Assembly: GCF_051251565.1 (NCBI RefSeq)
Contig: NZ_JBPOFB010000007.1
Span: 1 to 64,000 of the forward strand
Source: Marivita sp051251565
GTDB taxonomy: Bacteria; Pseudomonadota; Alphaproteobacteria; Rhodobacterales; Rhodobacteraceae
Direction: 5' to 3'
DNA length: 64,000 nucleotides
The position numbers and the translations under genes were made by a program. Under the pieces are notes generated by a model. It saw nothing but the letters and a program-made list of their open reading frames with translations. It was not told the DNA's origin and searched no databases. Positions 1 to 7,794 of the stretch are shown in pieces. Each line of letters opens with the position of its first letter. Positions within the stretch are counted from its first letter, which is position 1.

Positions 1-131
1 CCCGTGCCCATAGTTCGTCTCCTTTGCTGCACATTATGCTATCAAAGGAGCGGCACCAAACCGCGACAGGTCCAATCCGGCGCAATCGGGCCGCACGTCA
101 CCGCCATCAGGCAACAAAGGCGCGGCATGAC

Positions 132-377
132 ATGCGCAACTGGCAGGCCGAGCGCCGCAAACGCACCCGGCATCTGATCGAACTCGGTGGCCTCGTCGTC
201 AAAGCCGGGATCGTGGACCTCACCGGCGACGACCGGACCCTGATCTACGGCGCGCTTCTGTGGATCGCCGCGAAGCATGATAGCGACGAAGGGGACCGTG
301 CGCGGGAAATCTGGAGGAGGATGGGGAAGGCGGGGTTTGAGGCGGACCGGGAAAGTGATGTGCCGTCCGATCAGTAG
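132..377 (+). CDS. traD: TraD-like conjugal transfer protein (small)
   Basis: Small basic protein of 81 residues if it starts at the ATG at 132. It carries the stretch RTRHLIELGGLVVKAG, characteristic of the short TraD protein of Ti-plasmid-type conjugation systems, where traD sits beside traC and traG. This TraD is not the F-plasmid coupling protein, and its exact role is poorly defined. The frame is open back to an ATG at 36 and a TTG at 24, so a longer N-terminus is possible, but similarity to the family begins near 132. It converges on the integrase gene 39 bases downstream. With the integrase it suggests the end of an integrated conjugative or mobilisable element. No other transfer gene is visible here. 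Confidence 0.65.
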   Translation: MRNWQAERRKRTRHLIELGGLVVKAGIVDLTGDDRTLIYGALLWIAAKHDSDEGDRAREIWRRMGKAGFEADRESDVPSDQ

Positions 378-416
378 TGGTCCAGAGGTCAGCGGTTCGT
401 TCCACTTTCGTGGGCC

Positions 417-1580
417 TCAACCGGTGCAGTGCTCTGCCCACCGCTCCATCAATGGCCGCCGCTGATCCATGAAGTCAGTCCGCCTGTAGGTTCTCACAAT
501 TTTGCTGTCTGCTGCGTGTGCGAGAACGGTTTCCGCGACTTCATGCGGCGCGGTCGTTTCCTCCGCAAGCCATGTCCGCAGGCTGGTTCTGAACCCATGC
601 GGACGCGCCTCTAATCCTCTGCGCTCCATCATGCGAGACATGGTTGCATCGCTGATGACGCTATTGCGAACAGATGGAAACAGATACCCATCCCGCTCAT
701 AGGCGCGCGCAAATTCAATGACGCGCAAAGCCTCATCGCTAAGGGGCACGCGAAAATCCTCTCCAACGCCAACCCGAGCCTTCATGTTCTCTGCAGGGAT
801 TGTCCAGATATCGCCGTTGATCTCGTCCAGTCGCGCCAACCGCACAGGGGCAGAGCGCAATCCTGTTAGGATAAGCAAACGAAGCGCCAGATGTGTGACC
901 GTCGGCTCCTCAAGGGACGCGTAAAAGTCCGGAACCTCGCCCCACGGCATACTCGGGATCGACGTCGTTTCATGCCGCTGCCGACCCAAAAGTTGCTTCG
1001 CTTTGGCAACTGCTTGCAGGTCGACATCAAGGCCCAAAGCAGCTGCATGATCGAGGACGATCTTCAGGCGGTCTGCAGCCTTCTTGGCCGTTGCGGCCTT
1101 CGCGTGCCAGATCGGCTCGAGTGCGTCCCGGACATCGACTTGGGAGACCTCGGTCACCGGCATGCGCCCAAGCTTGGGCAGCACGTGAAGCTGCAACGGG
1201 CTGAACCAGCGACCTGCGATCCCATCGCCCTTGAGGTAGGCCTTGCGGCTCTCAAACGCATCCCGCGCGATGTCGCGCAAAAGATGACGGCCCCGTATCG
1301 CCGCTTTACGCTCTTTGCGGCGATACTCGATTGGATCAACGCCTTTGGCCACCATCGTCCGGTAGTCACTGGCCATCTCGCGCGCATCCTTCAGGGGGAG
1401 GCTGATGAGACCACCCAACCCCATCTCCCGGCGGCGACCCAGGAAGGTATACCGAAACACCCATTGCCCGCCGCCGTCCGCGCGCTTGATCAGGCGCAGG
1501 CCGTGACCATCCTCGTACTTGCCGGGCGGAGCGGATTTGATGAACAGGGCTGTTAGGTTTCCCAAGAAAATATCCCCCAA
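417..1580 (-). CDS. P4-type tyrosine recombinase / phage-like integrase
   Basis: Site-specific recombinase of 387 residues, normal length for P4-type integrases. The N-terminus (about 1-90) resembles the arm-DNA-binding domain (DGHGLRL, then WVFRYTFLGRRREMGLG). A core-binding helical region follows, then the catalytic domain. Visible catalytic residues are Arg242 (LTGLRSAP), Lys267, His328-Gly-Phe-Arg331, His355 (LAH) and the nucleophile Tyr365 (RTYRRTD), so the enzyme looks intact. There is no ATG near the expected start: an in-frame stop lies just upstream, and the likely starts are TTG at 1580 or TTG at 1565, the latter with a GGGGGA ribosome-binding sequence. It probably integrates the element carrying traD; the attachment site is expected in the 1581-2024 gap. 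Confidence 0.9.
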   Translation of the reverse strand: MGDIFLGNLTALFIKSAPPGKYEDGHGLRLIKRADGGGQWVFRYTFLGRRREMGLGGLISLPLKDAREMASDYRTMVAKGVDPIEYRRKERKAAIRGRHLLRDIARDAFESRKAYLKGDGIAGRWFSPLQLHVLPKLGRMPVTEVSQVDVRDALEPIWHAKAATAKKAADRLKIVLDHAAALGLDVDLQAVAKAKQLLGRQRHETTSIPSMPWGEVPDFYASLEEPTVTHLALRLLILTGLRSAPVRLARLDEINGDIWTIPAENMKARVGVGEDFRVPLSDEALRVIEFARAYERDGYLFPSVRNSVISDATMSRMMERRGLEARPHGFRTSLRTWLAEETTAPHEVAETVLAHAADSKIVRTYRRTDFMDQRRPLMERWAEHCTG

Positions 1581-2024
1581 ATTATCCCCAAGAAGCTATA
1601 GGATCTGCTGAGATTACGCAAGACGCAGGAGGACGCGGGTATAGACTTCATCTAATTTTATCAGATAGTTGTGGGGCGATAGGAGATGCTCTGGGAAGAC
1701 TGCCCGGTGTTCTTCACCCGCACCATTATTGTTTGGCCTACCGCCTTCGGCTACTTGAGGCCGGTGTGGTTCGAGGTTTGTCCTCTCACCCGCACCACTT
1801 CCAGCTCCTATATCGAAATACCGATGCAAACTGGGGTTTGGACGTGCAACCGCACCTTGCTGAGACCCATCCCGAGACGTGTCCCTGCGGTCTCGCCATC
1901 ACACACCGTGCGCCGGACCCATCAAACCCGTTGACAGACCCGGCGGCAGACCGCTAACGCCCGCGCAGGCACCGGGGGACCGGTGTGGCGTGTTGCCCGT
2001 CGCGTGGTCTGGAGTTCCAGGCAA
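1581..2024. other. Gene-poor junction between integrase and core chromosome
   Basis: About 440 bases without a convincing gene. It contains the stem-forming sequence ATCTAATTTTATCAGAT (around 1650-1666), which could be an operator for the integrase, and two segments ending in TCACCCGCACCA (1714-1725 and 1786-1797). Those segments read like the 3' acceptor end plus CCA of a tRNA of the leucine type. No complete cloverleaf could be folded. The most reasonable reading is an attachment-site region with relics of tRNA 3' ends. Short open frames here lack coding character. Confidence 0.45.
1712..1797 (+). repeat. Direct repeat of tRNA 3'-end-like sequence (possible att relic)
   Basis: TCACCCGCACCA occurs at 1714-1725 and again at 1786-1797, 72 bases apart, next to an integrase gene. 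CACCCGC plus ACCA is the acceptor 3' strand plus CCA that pairs with GCGGGTG, the 5' end common in leucine tRNAs. P4-type integrases usually recombine at tRNA 3' ends. The bases upstream of each copy do not form a proper T arm, so these would be fragments and not functional tRNAs. Confidence 0.4.
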
Positions 2025-3011
2025 ATGAGCGGGCCCTTTGGACAAACGAACATGGCGGCAAAGCTATTTGCGTCCGGCGATCTGCATGTCGACCGGCGTG
2101 CGGAATTTGCGGAAACCCTTGCTTATTTGGGCGATCTGGATGCAGCGGTGGAGGTCATGCGCGGCGCGCTTGAAATTGTGCCGGGCTGGGGCGCGGGATG
2201 GTTCCGGCTTGGCGAATATCTCGAACGCGCGGGCGATCTGACCGGCGCGGCGCAGGCTTGGGGGCAGGCAGTGGCCGTGGCACCCGACGATCCGTTTGGC
2301 GCAGGCTTGCGACGCGATCTGTTGCGCGACGAGCCGCTGAGTGACAGCATGCCCCCGGCCTTTGTCGAAATGTTATTTGACCAATACGCCCCGCGATTTG
2401 AGGCGTCCTTGTTGAACGGTCTCGATTATCAGGGGCCGGCCCTTATCGCTGATGGCTTGGCTATAAACGTTCCGGCCCCGGTGGCGCGGGCGCTAGATCT
2501 GGGCTGTGGCACCGGATTGATCGGGCCGGTCTTGCGTCCATATTGCGCGCATCTGACAGGCGTGGACCTGTCGCAGCCCATGCTGGACGAGGCGCAGGCC
2601 AAGGGGCTTTATGACCACCTTGCCAAAGACGACATACAAAACCTGCCGCTTGAACCCGCTCGCTACGATGTGATCGTGGCGGCCGATGTGTTCAATTACC
2701 TCGGGGCGCTTGAACGGATTGTGGGGTGGTGTGTGGCCAGCCTTGCTCCGGGTGGCGTTTTCATTTTCACCGTGGAATCCACGGACCGCTGCGATGTGAC
2801 GCTGCGCGAGACCCGGCGCTTTGCCCATGGGCGCGGCTATGTGCAGGACTTGATGAACGCCGCCGGGTTTGGTGCGGTTGATCTGCGGGACGTGGCGTTG
2901 CGCACGGACCGGGGCGTAGAGGTGCGGGGATTTTGCGTGGTCGCACGCGCGCCCGGCGGGGCCGCGCCACAACAGCGCGACGGTGAGGCCCATCTTCCTG
3001 CTGACGCCTGA
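2025..3011 (+). CDS. TPR-containing class I SAM-dependent methyltransferase
   Basis: Predicted methyltransferase of 328 residues. Residues 24-100 look like two or three TPR-type helical repeats (AGDLTGAAQAWGQAVAVAPDDP is typical in pattern). The SAM-binding fold follows with motif I DLGCGTG at 158-164 and the acidic post-motif GVDLS at 179-183. The substrate cannot be deduced; proteins of this architecture are annotated only as predicted TPR-containing methyltransferases. The frame extends to a GTG at 1983, but the ATG at 2025 with GGAG about ten bases upstream fits better because the TPR region starts soon after. It stands alone, upstream of and co-directional with the trigger factor gene. 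Confidence 0.8.
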   Translation: MSGPFGQTNMAAKLFASGDLHVDRRAEFAETLAYLGDLDAAVEVMRGALEIVPGWGAGWFRLGEYLERAGDLTGAAQAWGQAVAVAPDDPFGAGLRRDLLRDEPLSDSMPPAFVEMLFDQYAPRFEASLLNGLDYQGPALIADGLAINVPAPVARALDLGCGTGLIGPVLRPYCAHLTGVDLSQPMLDEAQAKGLYDHLAKDDIQNLPLEPARYDVIVAADVFNYLGALERIVGWCVASLAPGGVFIFTVESTDRCDVTLRETRRFAHGRGYVQDLMNAAGFGAVDLRDVALRTDRGVEVRGFCVVARAPGGAAPQQRDGEAHLPADA

Positions 3012-3120
3012 GGCGGGCCTGCATTTCGCGCTTGCACCGCTGCCACCGCCCCACTAAGACGCGGTGGATTTTGACCGCCGCGGACGCCTCTGCGGCCCCT
3101 ATGCAATGGACAAGGACGAC

Positions 3121-4452
3121 ATGCAGGTCACCGAAACTCTCAATGAAGGCCTCAAGCGCAGCTATTCGATCACCGTTTCGGCGGCCGAACTGGACGCGAA
3201 GGTCAATGAAAAGCTTAAAGAAGCGCAGCCCGACATCGAGATGAAGGGTTTCCGCAAAGGCAAGGTGCCGATGCCGCTTTTGAAAAAGCAGTATGGCCAG
3301 CGCCTCTTGGGCGAAGCCATGCAGGAAACCATCGACGGCGCGATGGCCAAGCACTTCGAGGACAGCGGCGATCGTCCGGCGCTCCAGCCTGAGGTCAAGA
3401 TGACCAATGACGACTGGAAAGAGGGTGACGACATTCAGGTCGACATGTCTTATGAAAAGCTGCCCGAGATGCCTGAAGTCGATCTGTCGACGCTGACCCT
3501 CGAAAAGATGGTGGTCAAGGCAGGCGACGCGGAAGTCGACGAAGCTTTGGCAAACCTTGCCGAGACGGCGCAGGATTTCAAAGATCGCAAAAAAGGCTCA
3601 AAATCCAAGGACGGCGATCAGGTTGTGATCGATTTCCTTGGTAAGGTTGATGGCGAAGCGTTCGAAGGCGGTGCCGCCGAAGATTACCCGCTGGTTCTGG
3701 GGTCGGGATCGTTCATCCCCGGTTTTGAAGAGCAGTTGGTCGGCGTGAAGGAAGGCGACGAAAAGAACGTCGAAGTGTCTTTCCCCGAAGAATACGGCGC
3801 GGAAAACCTGGCTGGCAAAGCGGCTGTGTTCGAATGCGTGATCAAGGCTGTGAAAGAACCTGTCGCGGCCGAGATCAATGACGAGCTTGCAACCAAGTTC
3901 GGTGCCGAGGATCTGGCCGCTCTGAAATCTCAGATCGCCGAGCGTCTGGAGGCCGAGTACACCGGCGCTGCGCGTCAGGTAATGAAGCGCGGGCTGCTGG
4001 ACCAGTTGGACGTCAAGGTCTCTGTCGATCTGCCGCCATCGCTGGTTGAGGCCGAAGCCAAGCAGATCGCGCATCAGCTGTGGCACGAGGAAAACCCCGA
4101 GGTTGAGGGCCATGACCATCCCGAGGTGGAACCCACAGAAGAGCACACAAAGCTTGCCCTGCGCCGCGTGAAGCTGGGTCTGTTGCTGGCCGAGCTGGGT
4201 CAGAAAGCCGAGGTCGAAGTGACCGACGCCGAGATGACACAGGCGATCATGAACCAGGCGCGTCAGTATCCCGGTCAGGAACGTGCGTTCTTTGATTTTG
4301 TGCGTCAAAACCAGCAGATGCAGCAGCAATTGCGTGCACCTATCTTTGAAGACAAGGTTGTTGACCACGTCGCATCGCTGGCAACCGTGACCGAGACGGA
4401 GGTGTCAAAAGACGATCTCCAGAAGGCCGTTGAGGCGCTGGACGAAGAGTAA
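3121..4452 (+). CDS. tig: Trigger factor, ribosome-associated chaperone and prolyl isomerase
   Basis: Protein of 443 residues matching trigger factor along its length. The N-terminal ribosome-binding domain starts MQVTETLNEGLKR and contains the signature GFRKGKVP at 43-50. The central FKBP-type isomerase domain spans roughly 150-245, and the C-terminal chaperone arms are helix-rich and acidic. It binds ribosomal protein L23 at the exit tunnel and shields nascent chains. The start at 3121 is chosen over an in-frame ATG at 3106 and an upstream extension because family members begin MQV and AAGGAC lies just upstream. A strong terminator follows. Confidence 0.97.
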   Translation: MQVTETLNEGLKRSYSITVSAAELDAKVNEKLKEAQPDIEMKGFRKGKVPMPLLKKQYGQRLLGEAMQETIDGAMAKHFEDSGDRPALQPEVKMTNDDWKEGDDIQVDMSYEKLPEMPEVDLSTLTLEKMVVKAGDAEVDEALANLAETAQDFKDRKKGSKSKDGDQVVIDFLGKVDGEAFEGGAAEDYPLVLGSGSFIPGFEEQLVGVKEGDEKNVEVSFPEEYGAENLAGKAAVFECVIKAVKEPVAAEINDELATKFGAEDLAALKSQIAERLEAEYTGAARQVMKRGLLDQLDVKVSVDLPPSLVEAEAKQIAHQLWHEENPEVEGHDHPEVEPTEEHTKLALRRVKLGLLLAELGQKAEVEVTDAEMTQAIMNQARQYPGQERAFFDFVRQNQQMQQQLRAPIFEDKVVDHVASLATVTETEVSKDDLQKAVEALDEE

Positions 4453-4478
4453 ACTCTTCACACGTTCATCGAGATCAA

Positions 4479-4508
4479 GAGGCCGCCCTTCGGGGCGGTC
4501 TTTTTTGT
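4479..4508 (+). terminator. Rho-independent terminator of tig
   Basis: Perfect GC-rich stem GGCCGCCC, loop TTCG, stem GGGCGGTC, followed by six T, starting 27 bases after the tig stop codon. Confidence 0.92.
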
Positions 4509-4596
4509 TTGGGGCTCTGCCTCTTGTCCCGGACAGGGTGCAAGACTCGCCCAGGATATTTTGGAACTGAGACTTTGAGGACCGCGGCGCGATAGC

Positions 4597-5739
4597 TTAG
4601 TGGTGCAGGTCGTGGGTGGTTGTCGTGAAATCCGTGATCTCTGCGGGCAGATCGGTGATTCCAAGGCCGGGGGCGTTGGAGACGGACATATGACCGCGAT
4701 TTGCAGCGCCCTGCCACGGATCAAACGCATCGCGCAGCGGATTGGGGTTCACGTCGACTTCCAGCACCCCGTCGCCGCCCGCAGCGGCCAGGAGATGCGC
4801 AGAGGCAATCAGGCCGATGCCTCCACCCAGGAAATGGGGACAAAAGCGCAAACCGGCTTTGCGGATGGCCTGCGCCACTGGCCAGCTCCCGCTGAACCCA
4901 CCCCATTTGGCGATGTCGGGTTGCAACACGCCAAAAACGTCCGAGGCGATCGCGTCTCCGAACCCGTCGCTGCCGGTGATGTTTTCACCGCCCGCGAGCG
5001 GGATATGCGACATGGCAGCCAACGCGCGCCAATCGGCTTGCGGGGCATCGGCGGGCAGGGGTTCTTCGAGCCAGCCAAGGTGCATGTCGGGACAGGCCGC
5101 AAGAAACGCCTGTGCCTCGGCCAACGCCCACGCCTGGTTGGCATCGGCGCACAGGGTCTCGGAAGGGGGCAGGTCGCGGAGGATCTGGGTCAACAGTCCC
5201 GTGTCGCGGGTCATGTCAAAGCCGATCTTGACCTTGAAGGTCCGAAACCCGGCATCGCGGCTTTGGGCAATCTGGTCGGCGGCTTGGGCGATGGCGATAC
5301 CGCTGGCATAGCACGGCACCGAGGTGGCCGCATCGGGCGACAGGAAGCGCGCGACGGAGAGATCAGCGCGGCGTGCCGCAAGATCGGTCATGGCGGTATC
5401 CAGCCCGGCAATCACCTGACGGAACGGGCCCCATTCGCCGCATTGCAGGGCGCGGATATGGGTGTTGCGGGTCAGCGTTGCAAAGAGGTCCGGTGCGCTG
5501 TCAAAGCTTTGGTCCAAGAGCAGATCGGCCATGTCTTCGACCACCAGCCGCGCGCGGTGCTCGGCCCCGGCGGCGGGCCAGTTGGCGAAAATCTCCCCCC
5601 AGCCAAACGTGCCGTCCTGGTCCTCAAGGCGGACAAACACCGCGGGACGGTTCGTCATGACTCCAAAGGACGTGGCCACCGGCGATGTGATGGGAACGCG
5701 GTAGGCGGACACGGTGATGCGTGTGAGGGTGATGGTCAT
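4597..5739 (-). CDS. Mandelate racemase / muconate lactonizing enzyme family protein (enolase superfamily)
   Basis: Enzyme of 380 residues with the two-domain enolase-superfamily layout: capping domain to about 130, then a modified TIM barrel. Visible catalytic landmarks are the KVK lysine motif at 169-171, metal ligands Asp199 (ADANQAW), Glu226 (WLEEP) and Glu252 (GGEN), Asp275 with Lys278 (QPDIAKWGG), and His302. The superfamily abstracts a proton alpha to a carboxylate; members are racemases, cycloisomerases or sugar-acid dehydratases. The Lys on the third-sheet motif and the DxxK at the end resemble the muconate-lactonizing subgroup, but the substrate cannot be read from sequence. It is transcribed alone, convergent with tig. 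Confidence 0.85.
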   Translation of the reverse strand: MTITLTRITVSAYRVPITSPVATSFGVMTNRPAVFVRLEDQDGTFGWGEIFANWPAAGAEHRARLVVEDMADLLLDQSFDSAPDLFATLTRNTHIRALQCGEWGPFRQVIAGLDTAMTDLAARRADLSVARFLSPDAATSVPCYASGIAIAQAADQIAQSRDAGFRTFKVKIGFDMTRDTGLLTQILRDLPPSETLCADANQAWALAEAQAFLAACPDMHLGWLEEPLPADAPQADWRALAAMSHIPLAGGENITGSDGFGDAIASDVFGVLQPDIAKWGGFSGSWPVAQAIRKAGLRFCPHFLGGGIGLIASAHLLAAAGGDGVLEVDVNPNPLRDAFDPWQGAANRGHMSVSNAPGLGITDLPAEITDFTTTTHDLHH

Positions 5740-6160
5740 GGAACCAGCACAGCAGGACGCGCCCGCTTTTGCAAGCGGGTCTGTGGGTAAGGTCGTGTGA
5801 TCCTTTTGTCAGAGTCCTTGGGTTTGGCCCGAGGAGGATGGTTTGCGCTGTTTTTGGCCCTGAAAAAGAGGTGACGTCACCTGAGTTGGGTGGACATCCT
5901 CTCCCCCGTGCAGAGCGGTTGAACCGCTCCGAACCTGTGCCCCGAGGGGCCTGTGAGATGCATCTCTCATGGTCTGAACGCACACATAGCGTCCGCAGAG
6001 AGAGGGTAGTCGCCTGGGGTGTTGCGCCAAAAGGGGCAACGGGTATCGGATCCAATGCTGAGGGGTATCGGGCGGATGGGTTAACGCGCGGCAAACGGAG
6101 CGTGCGGTGTCTTGTCTGGCCCGCGTCATGGTGGCGGCAATGGGGGCGGGTATGCGCCAA
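5740..6160. other. 420-base intergenic region rich in palindromes
   Basis: No convincing protein gene. It contains perfect palindromes AGGTGACGTCACCT (5869-5882), GAGCGGTT-G-AACCGCTC (5913-5929) and GAGATGCATCTC (5955-5966), and the hairpin GTTGCGCC-AAAA-GGGGCAAC (6021-6040, one mismatch). On the minus strand they line up into a possible structured RNA, described separately. Longer open frames crossing the region lack conserved content. Confidence 0.55.
5863..6015 (-). ncRNA. Candidate structured RNA, 6S-like architecture
   Basis: Read on the minus strand, CCTCTC (6005-6000) can pair with GAGAGG (5903-5898) as a closing stem. Nested inside are ACGC/GCGT (5992-5978), GAGATGCATCTC (5966-5955), GCCC-CTCG-GGGC (5950-5939) and GAGCGG-TTCAA-CCGCTC (5929-5913). 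Then AGGTG-ACGT-CACCT is followed by C and five T (5882-5863), which looks like an intrinsic terminator. The order of a GAG/CTC palindrome at the tip, a small GC hairpin and a GGTTCAA-type side hairpin resembles the 3' half of 6S RNA, which traps sigma-70 holoenzyme. This is pattern recognition only; the 5' end is not defined and another RNA class is possible. Confidence 0.35.
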
Positions 6161-6195
6161 CAAAAAAGCCCCGCCAAACGGGCGGGGCTTTTCGC
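6161..6195 (-). terminator. Rho-independent terminator of the rpsF-rpsR-rplI operon
   Basis: On the minus strand AAAGCCCCGCCC-GTTT-GGCGGGGCTTTTTTG forms a long GC stem ending in six T, about 20 bases after the rplI stop codon. Confidence 0.92.
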
Positions 6196-6214
6196 AGTCC
6201 TATTGAATAGGCGC

Positions 6215-6841
6215 TTAGTCTTCCGACTTGGTCTCGTCGTCGGCGCGCGCTTGTGCGCCACCGTCCTGATCGTCGTCTTCGGATGCGGCTGCACCGATGT
6301 CGTCGAACAGTTCCGCGATCTCGAAATCGGCCTGTGCTTCTTCCTCGGCGGCGAGTTCCTGAATGGACTTGCCGGAGGCCTGAAGTTCGGCTTCTTCGGG
6401 AGAGCGCGCGACGTTCAGTTCGATGGTGACCATAACCTCGGGGTGCAGGTGCACCTCAACGTCATGCAGGCCAAGAACCTTGATCGGCTTGCGGATGATG
6501 ACCTGCTTGCGGTCGAGGGTGAAGCCCTCTTCGGTGGCCACGTCAGCCGCGTCACGGGTGGTGACAGAGCCGTAGAGGTTGCCGCCGTCAGACGCCTGAC
6601 GAATCACGAGGAACTGCTGTCCACCCAGCTTGTCGGCCATCGCTTCGGCTTCTTTGCGGGTCTCAAGGTTCTGTGCTTCGAGCTGGGCTTTGCGGCCCTC
6701 GAAGGACGCGATGTTCTCTTTCGAGGCGGTCAGTGCCTTGCCCTGCAACAGCAGGTAGTTGCGCGCGAATCCGGGCTTTACGTCAACGACGTCGCCCATC
6801 TGGCCAAGCTTGGCCACGCGTTCCAGAAGGATAACTTGCAT
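6215..6841 (-). CDS. rplI: 50S ribosomal protein L9
   Basis: Protein of 208 residues beginning MQVILLERVAKLGQMGD, the classic L9 N-terminal domain that binds 23S rRNA near the L1 stalk, with the conserved GFARNYLL at 24-31. A long connecting helix and a second RNA-binding domain follow. Typical bacterial L9 is about 150 residues; here about 55 extra residues form an acidic, Glu/Asp-rich, low-complexity tail after position 150. Such tails are common in alphaproteobacterial L9, so I treat it as genuine. It is the last gene of the rpsF-rpsR-rplI operon, 12 bases after rpsR. Confidence 0.97.
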   Translation of the reverse strand: MQVILLERVAKLGQMGDVVDVKPGFARNYLLLQGKALTASKENIASFEGRKAQLEAQNLETRKEAEAMADKLGGQQFLVIRQASDGGNLYGSVTTRDAADVATEEGFTLDRKQVIIRKPIKVLGLHDVEVHLHPEVMVTIELNVARSPEEAELQASGKSIQELAAEEEAQADFEIAELFDDIGAAASEDDDQDGGAQARADDETKSED

Positions 6842-6853
6842 GTCAGTCTCTCC

Positions 6854-7081
6854 TTACTTCACTGCGTAGGGCAGCAGGGCGAGGAAGCGGGCGCGCTTGA
6901 TCGCACGGGCCAGCTCACGCTGTTTCTTTGCGGACACGGCTGTGATGCGCGACGGCACGATCTTGCCACGCTCAGAGATGTAGCGTTGCAGCAGCTTGGT
7001 GTCTTTGTAGTCGATTTTGGGTGCGTTGTCGCCCGAGAAGGGGCACACCTTACGACGGCGGAAAAATGGTTTCGTAGCCAT
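6854..7081 (-). CDS. rpsR: 30S ribosomal protein S18
   Basis: Protein of 75 residues, MATKPFFRRRKVCPF then KIDYKDTKLLQRYISERGKI, matching S18 over its full length. It binds with S6 to the platform of the 30S subunit, and the pairing with rpsF upstream reflects that heterodimer. A cysteine at 13 is present, as in the zinc-independent single-Cys forms. Spacing to rpsF (25 bases) and rplI (12 bases) supports one transcript. Confidence 0.97.
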   Translation of the reverse strand: MATKPFFRRRKVCPFSGDNAPKIDYKDTKLLQRYISERGKIVPSRITAVSAKKQRELARAIKRARFLALLPYAVK

Positions 7082-7106
7082 GGTTTAGCGTCCTTTCTTC
7101 AGGCGA

Positions 7107-7499
7107 TCAATTGCGACGTTCGCGGCGTTCGCCACGATCACCACGGTCGCCGCGATCACCACGATCTCCGCGCTCGTCGCGTTTCTGCATTTGAACCGAG
7201 GGTCCGTCTTCGTGCGCGTCGACCTTGATGGTCAGCAGACGCATCACGTCATCATGCAGGCGCATCAGCCGTTCCATTTCCTGGATCGCCGTCGCCGGTG
7301 CATCGGTGCGCAGATAGGCGTAGTGGCCCTTGCGGTTCTTGTTGATCTTGTAGGCCATCGTTTTGACGCCCCAGTACTCATGCTCCAACAGCTTGCCGCC
7401 GTTGTCTGCAAGGACTGTGCCGAAATGTTCGATGAGGCCTTCAGCCTGCGCGTTGGACAAATCCTGACGCGAGATAAAAACATGCTCGTATAGCGGCAT
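7107..7499 (-). CDS. rpsF: 30S ribosomal protein S6
   Basis: Protein of 130 residues starting MPLYEHVFISRQDLS, the S6 ferredoxin-like fold, with RKGHYAYLRTDAP and a conserved MRLHDDVMRLLTIKV. S6 dimerises with S18 on the 30S platform. The frame is open for another 39 codons upstream, but family alignment sets the start at 7499. The C-terminus carries a charged repeat in which Asp-Arg-Gly occurs four times followed by arginines, encoded by near-identical 9-base units around 7130-7170. Such charged S6 tails vary strongly between species. First gene of the operon, with a promoter candidate about 110 bases upstream. Confidence 0.96.
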   Translation of the reverse strand: MPLYEHVFISRQDLSNAQAEGLIEHFGTVLADNGGKLLEHEYWGVKTMAYKINKNRKGHYAYLRTDAPATAIQEMERLMRLHDDVMRLLTIKVDAHEDGPSVQMQKRDERGDRGDRGDRGDRGERRERRN

Positions 7500-7607
7500 G
7501 TGAACTCCGTTTCTGTTCTGGCGCATTTCAAAGGACAGGGTCCGAGTCCTTTCGCACCTGCCCACGAGAGACTGCGCGGTAAAAATCGATCCGCGAAAGG
7601 AAGCGCC

Positions 7608-7635
7608 CGTATACACGGATTGGTCGGGGGATCAA
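7608..7635 (-). promoter_or_regulatory. Candidate sigma-70 promoter of rpsF operon
   Basis: Minus strand TTGATC, 16-base spacer, TATACG (-35 at 7635-7630, -10 at 7613-7608). It lies about 110 bases upstream of the rpsF start codon, a reasonable leader length for a ribosomal protein operon. Confidence 0.45.
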
Positions 7636-7794
7636 GCATCGTGGTGCGGGTTTGCGGGCGGCGTCACAATCGTGCCCAGAACTTACCTTGGTGACGCGCG
7701 GCGTGTGCCCCGAATTCGGCGGATTGTCTGAACAGACTGTTTCGCAAAGGTAAACAGTCCAAGGCCGCAGCGATCGCGGCCGGAAAGAGGTGAA

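Noticed and set aside
1634..1725. A possible tRNA gene starting GCGGGT and ending CACCCGCACCA
   Set aside because: The acceptor ends could pair, but the acceptor base at position 7 mismatches, no proper D or T arm forms, and there is no TTC-loop, so it is treated as fragments.
4600..5790. A 396-codon open frame on the plus strand
   Set aside because: It is the antisense of the enolase-superfamily gene, whose motifs are complete; the opposite product shows no family pattern.
5809..6294. Open frames of about 145-180 codons in the 5740-6214 gap
   Set aside because: No recognisable domain, no ribosome-binding site, and the region is dominated by palindromes.
7131..7175. A tandem repeat suggestive of a CRISPR or VNTR
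   Set aside because: It is the codon repeat for Asp-Arg-Gly in the S6 tail, only 9-base units and in frame.
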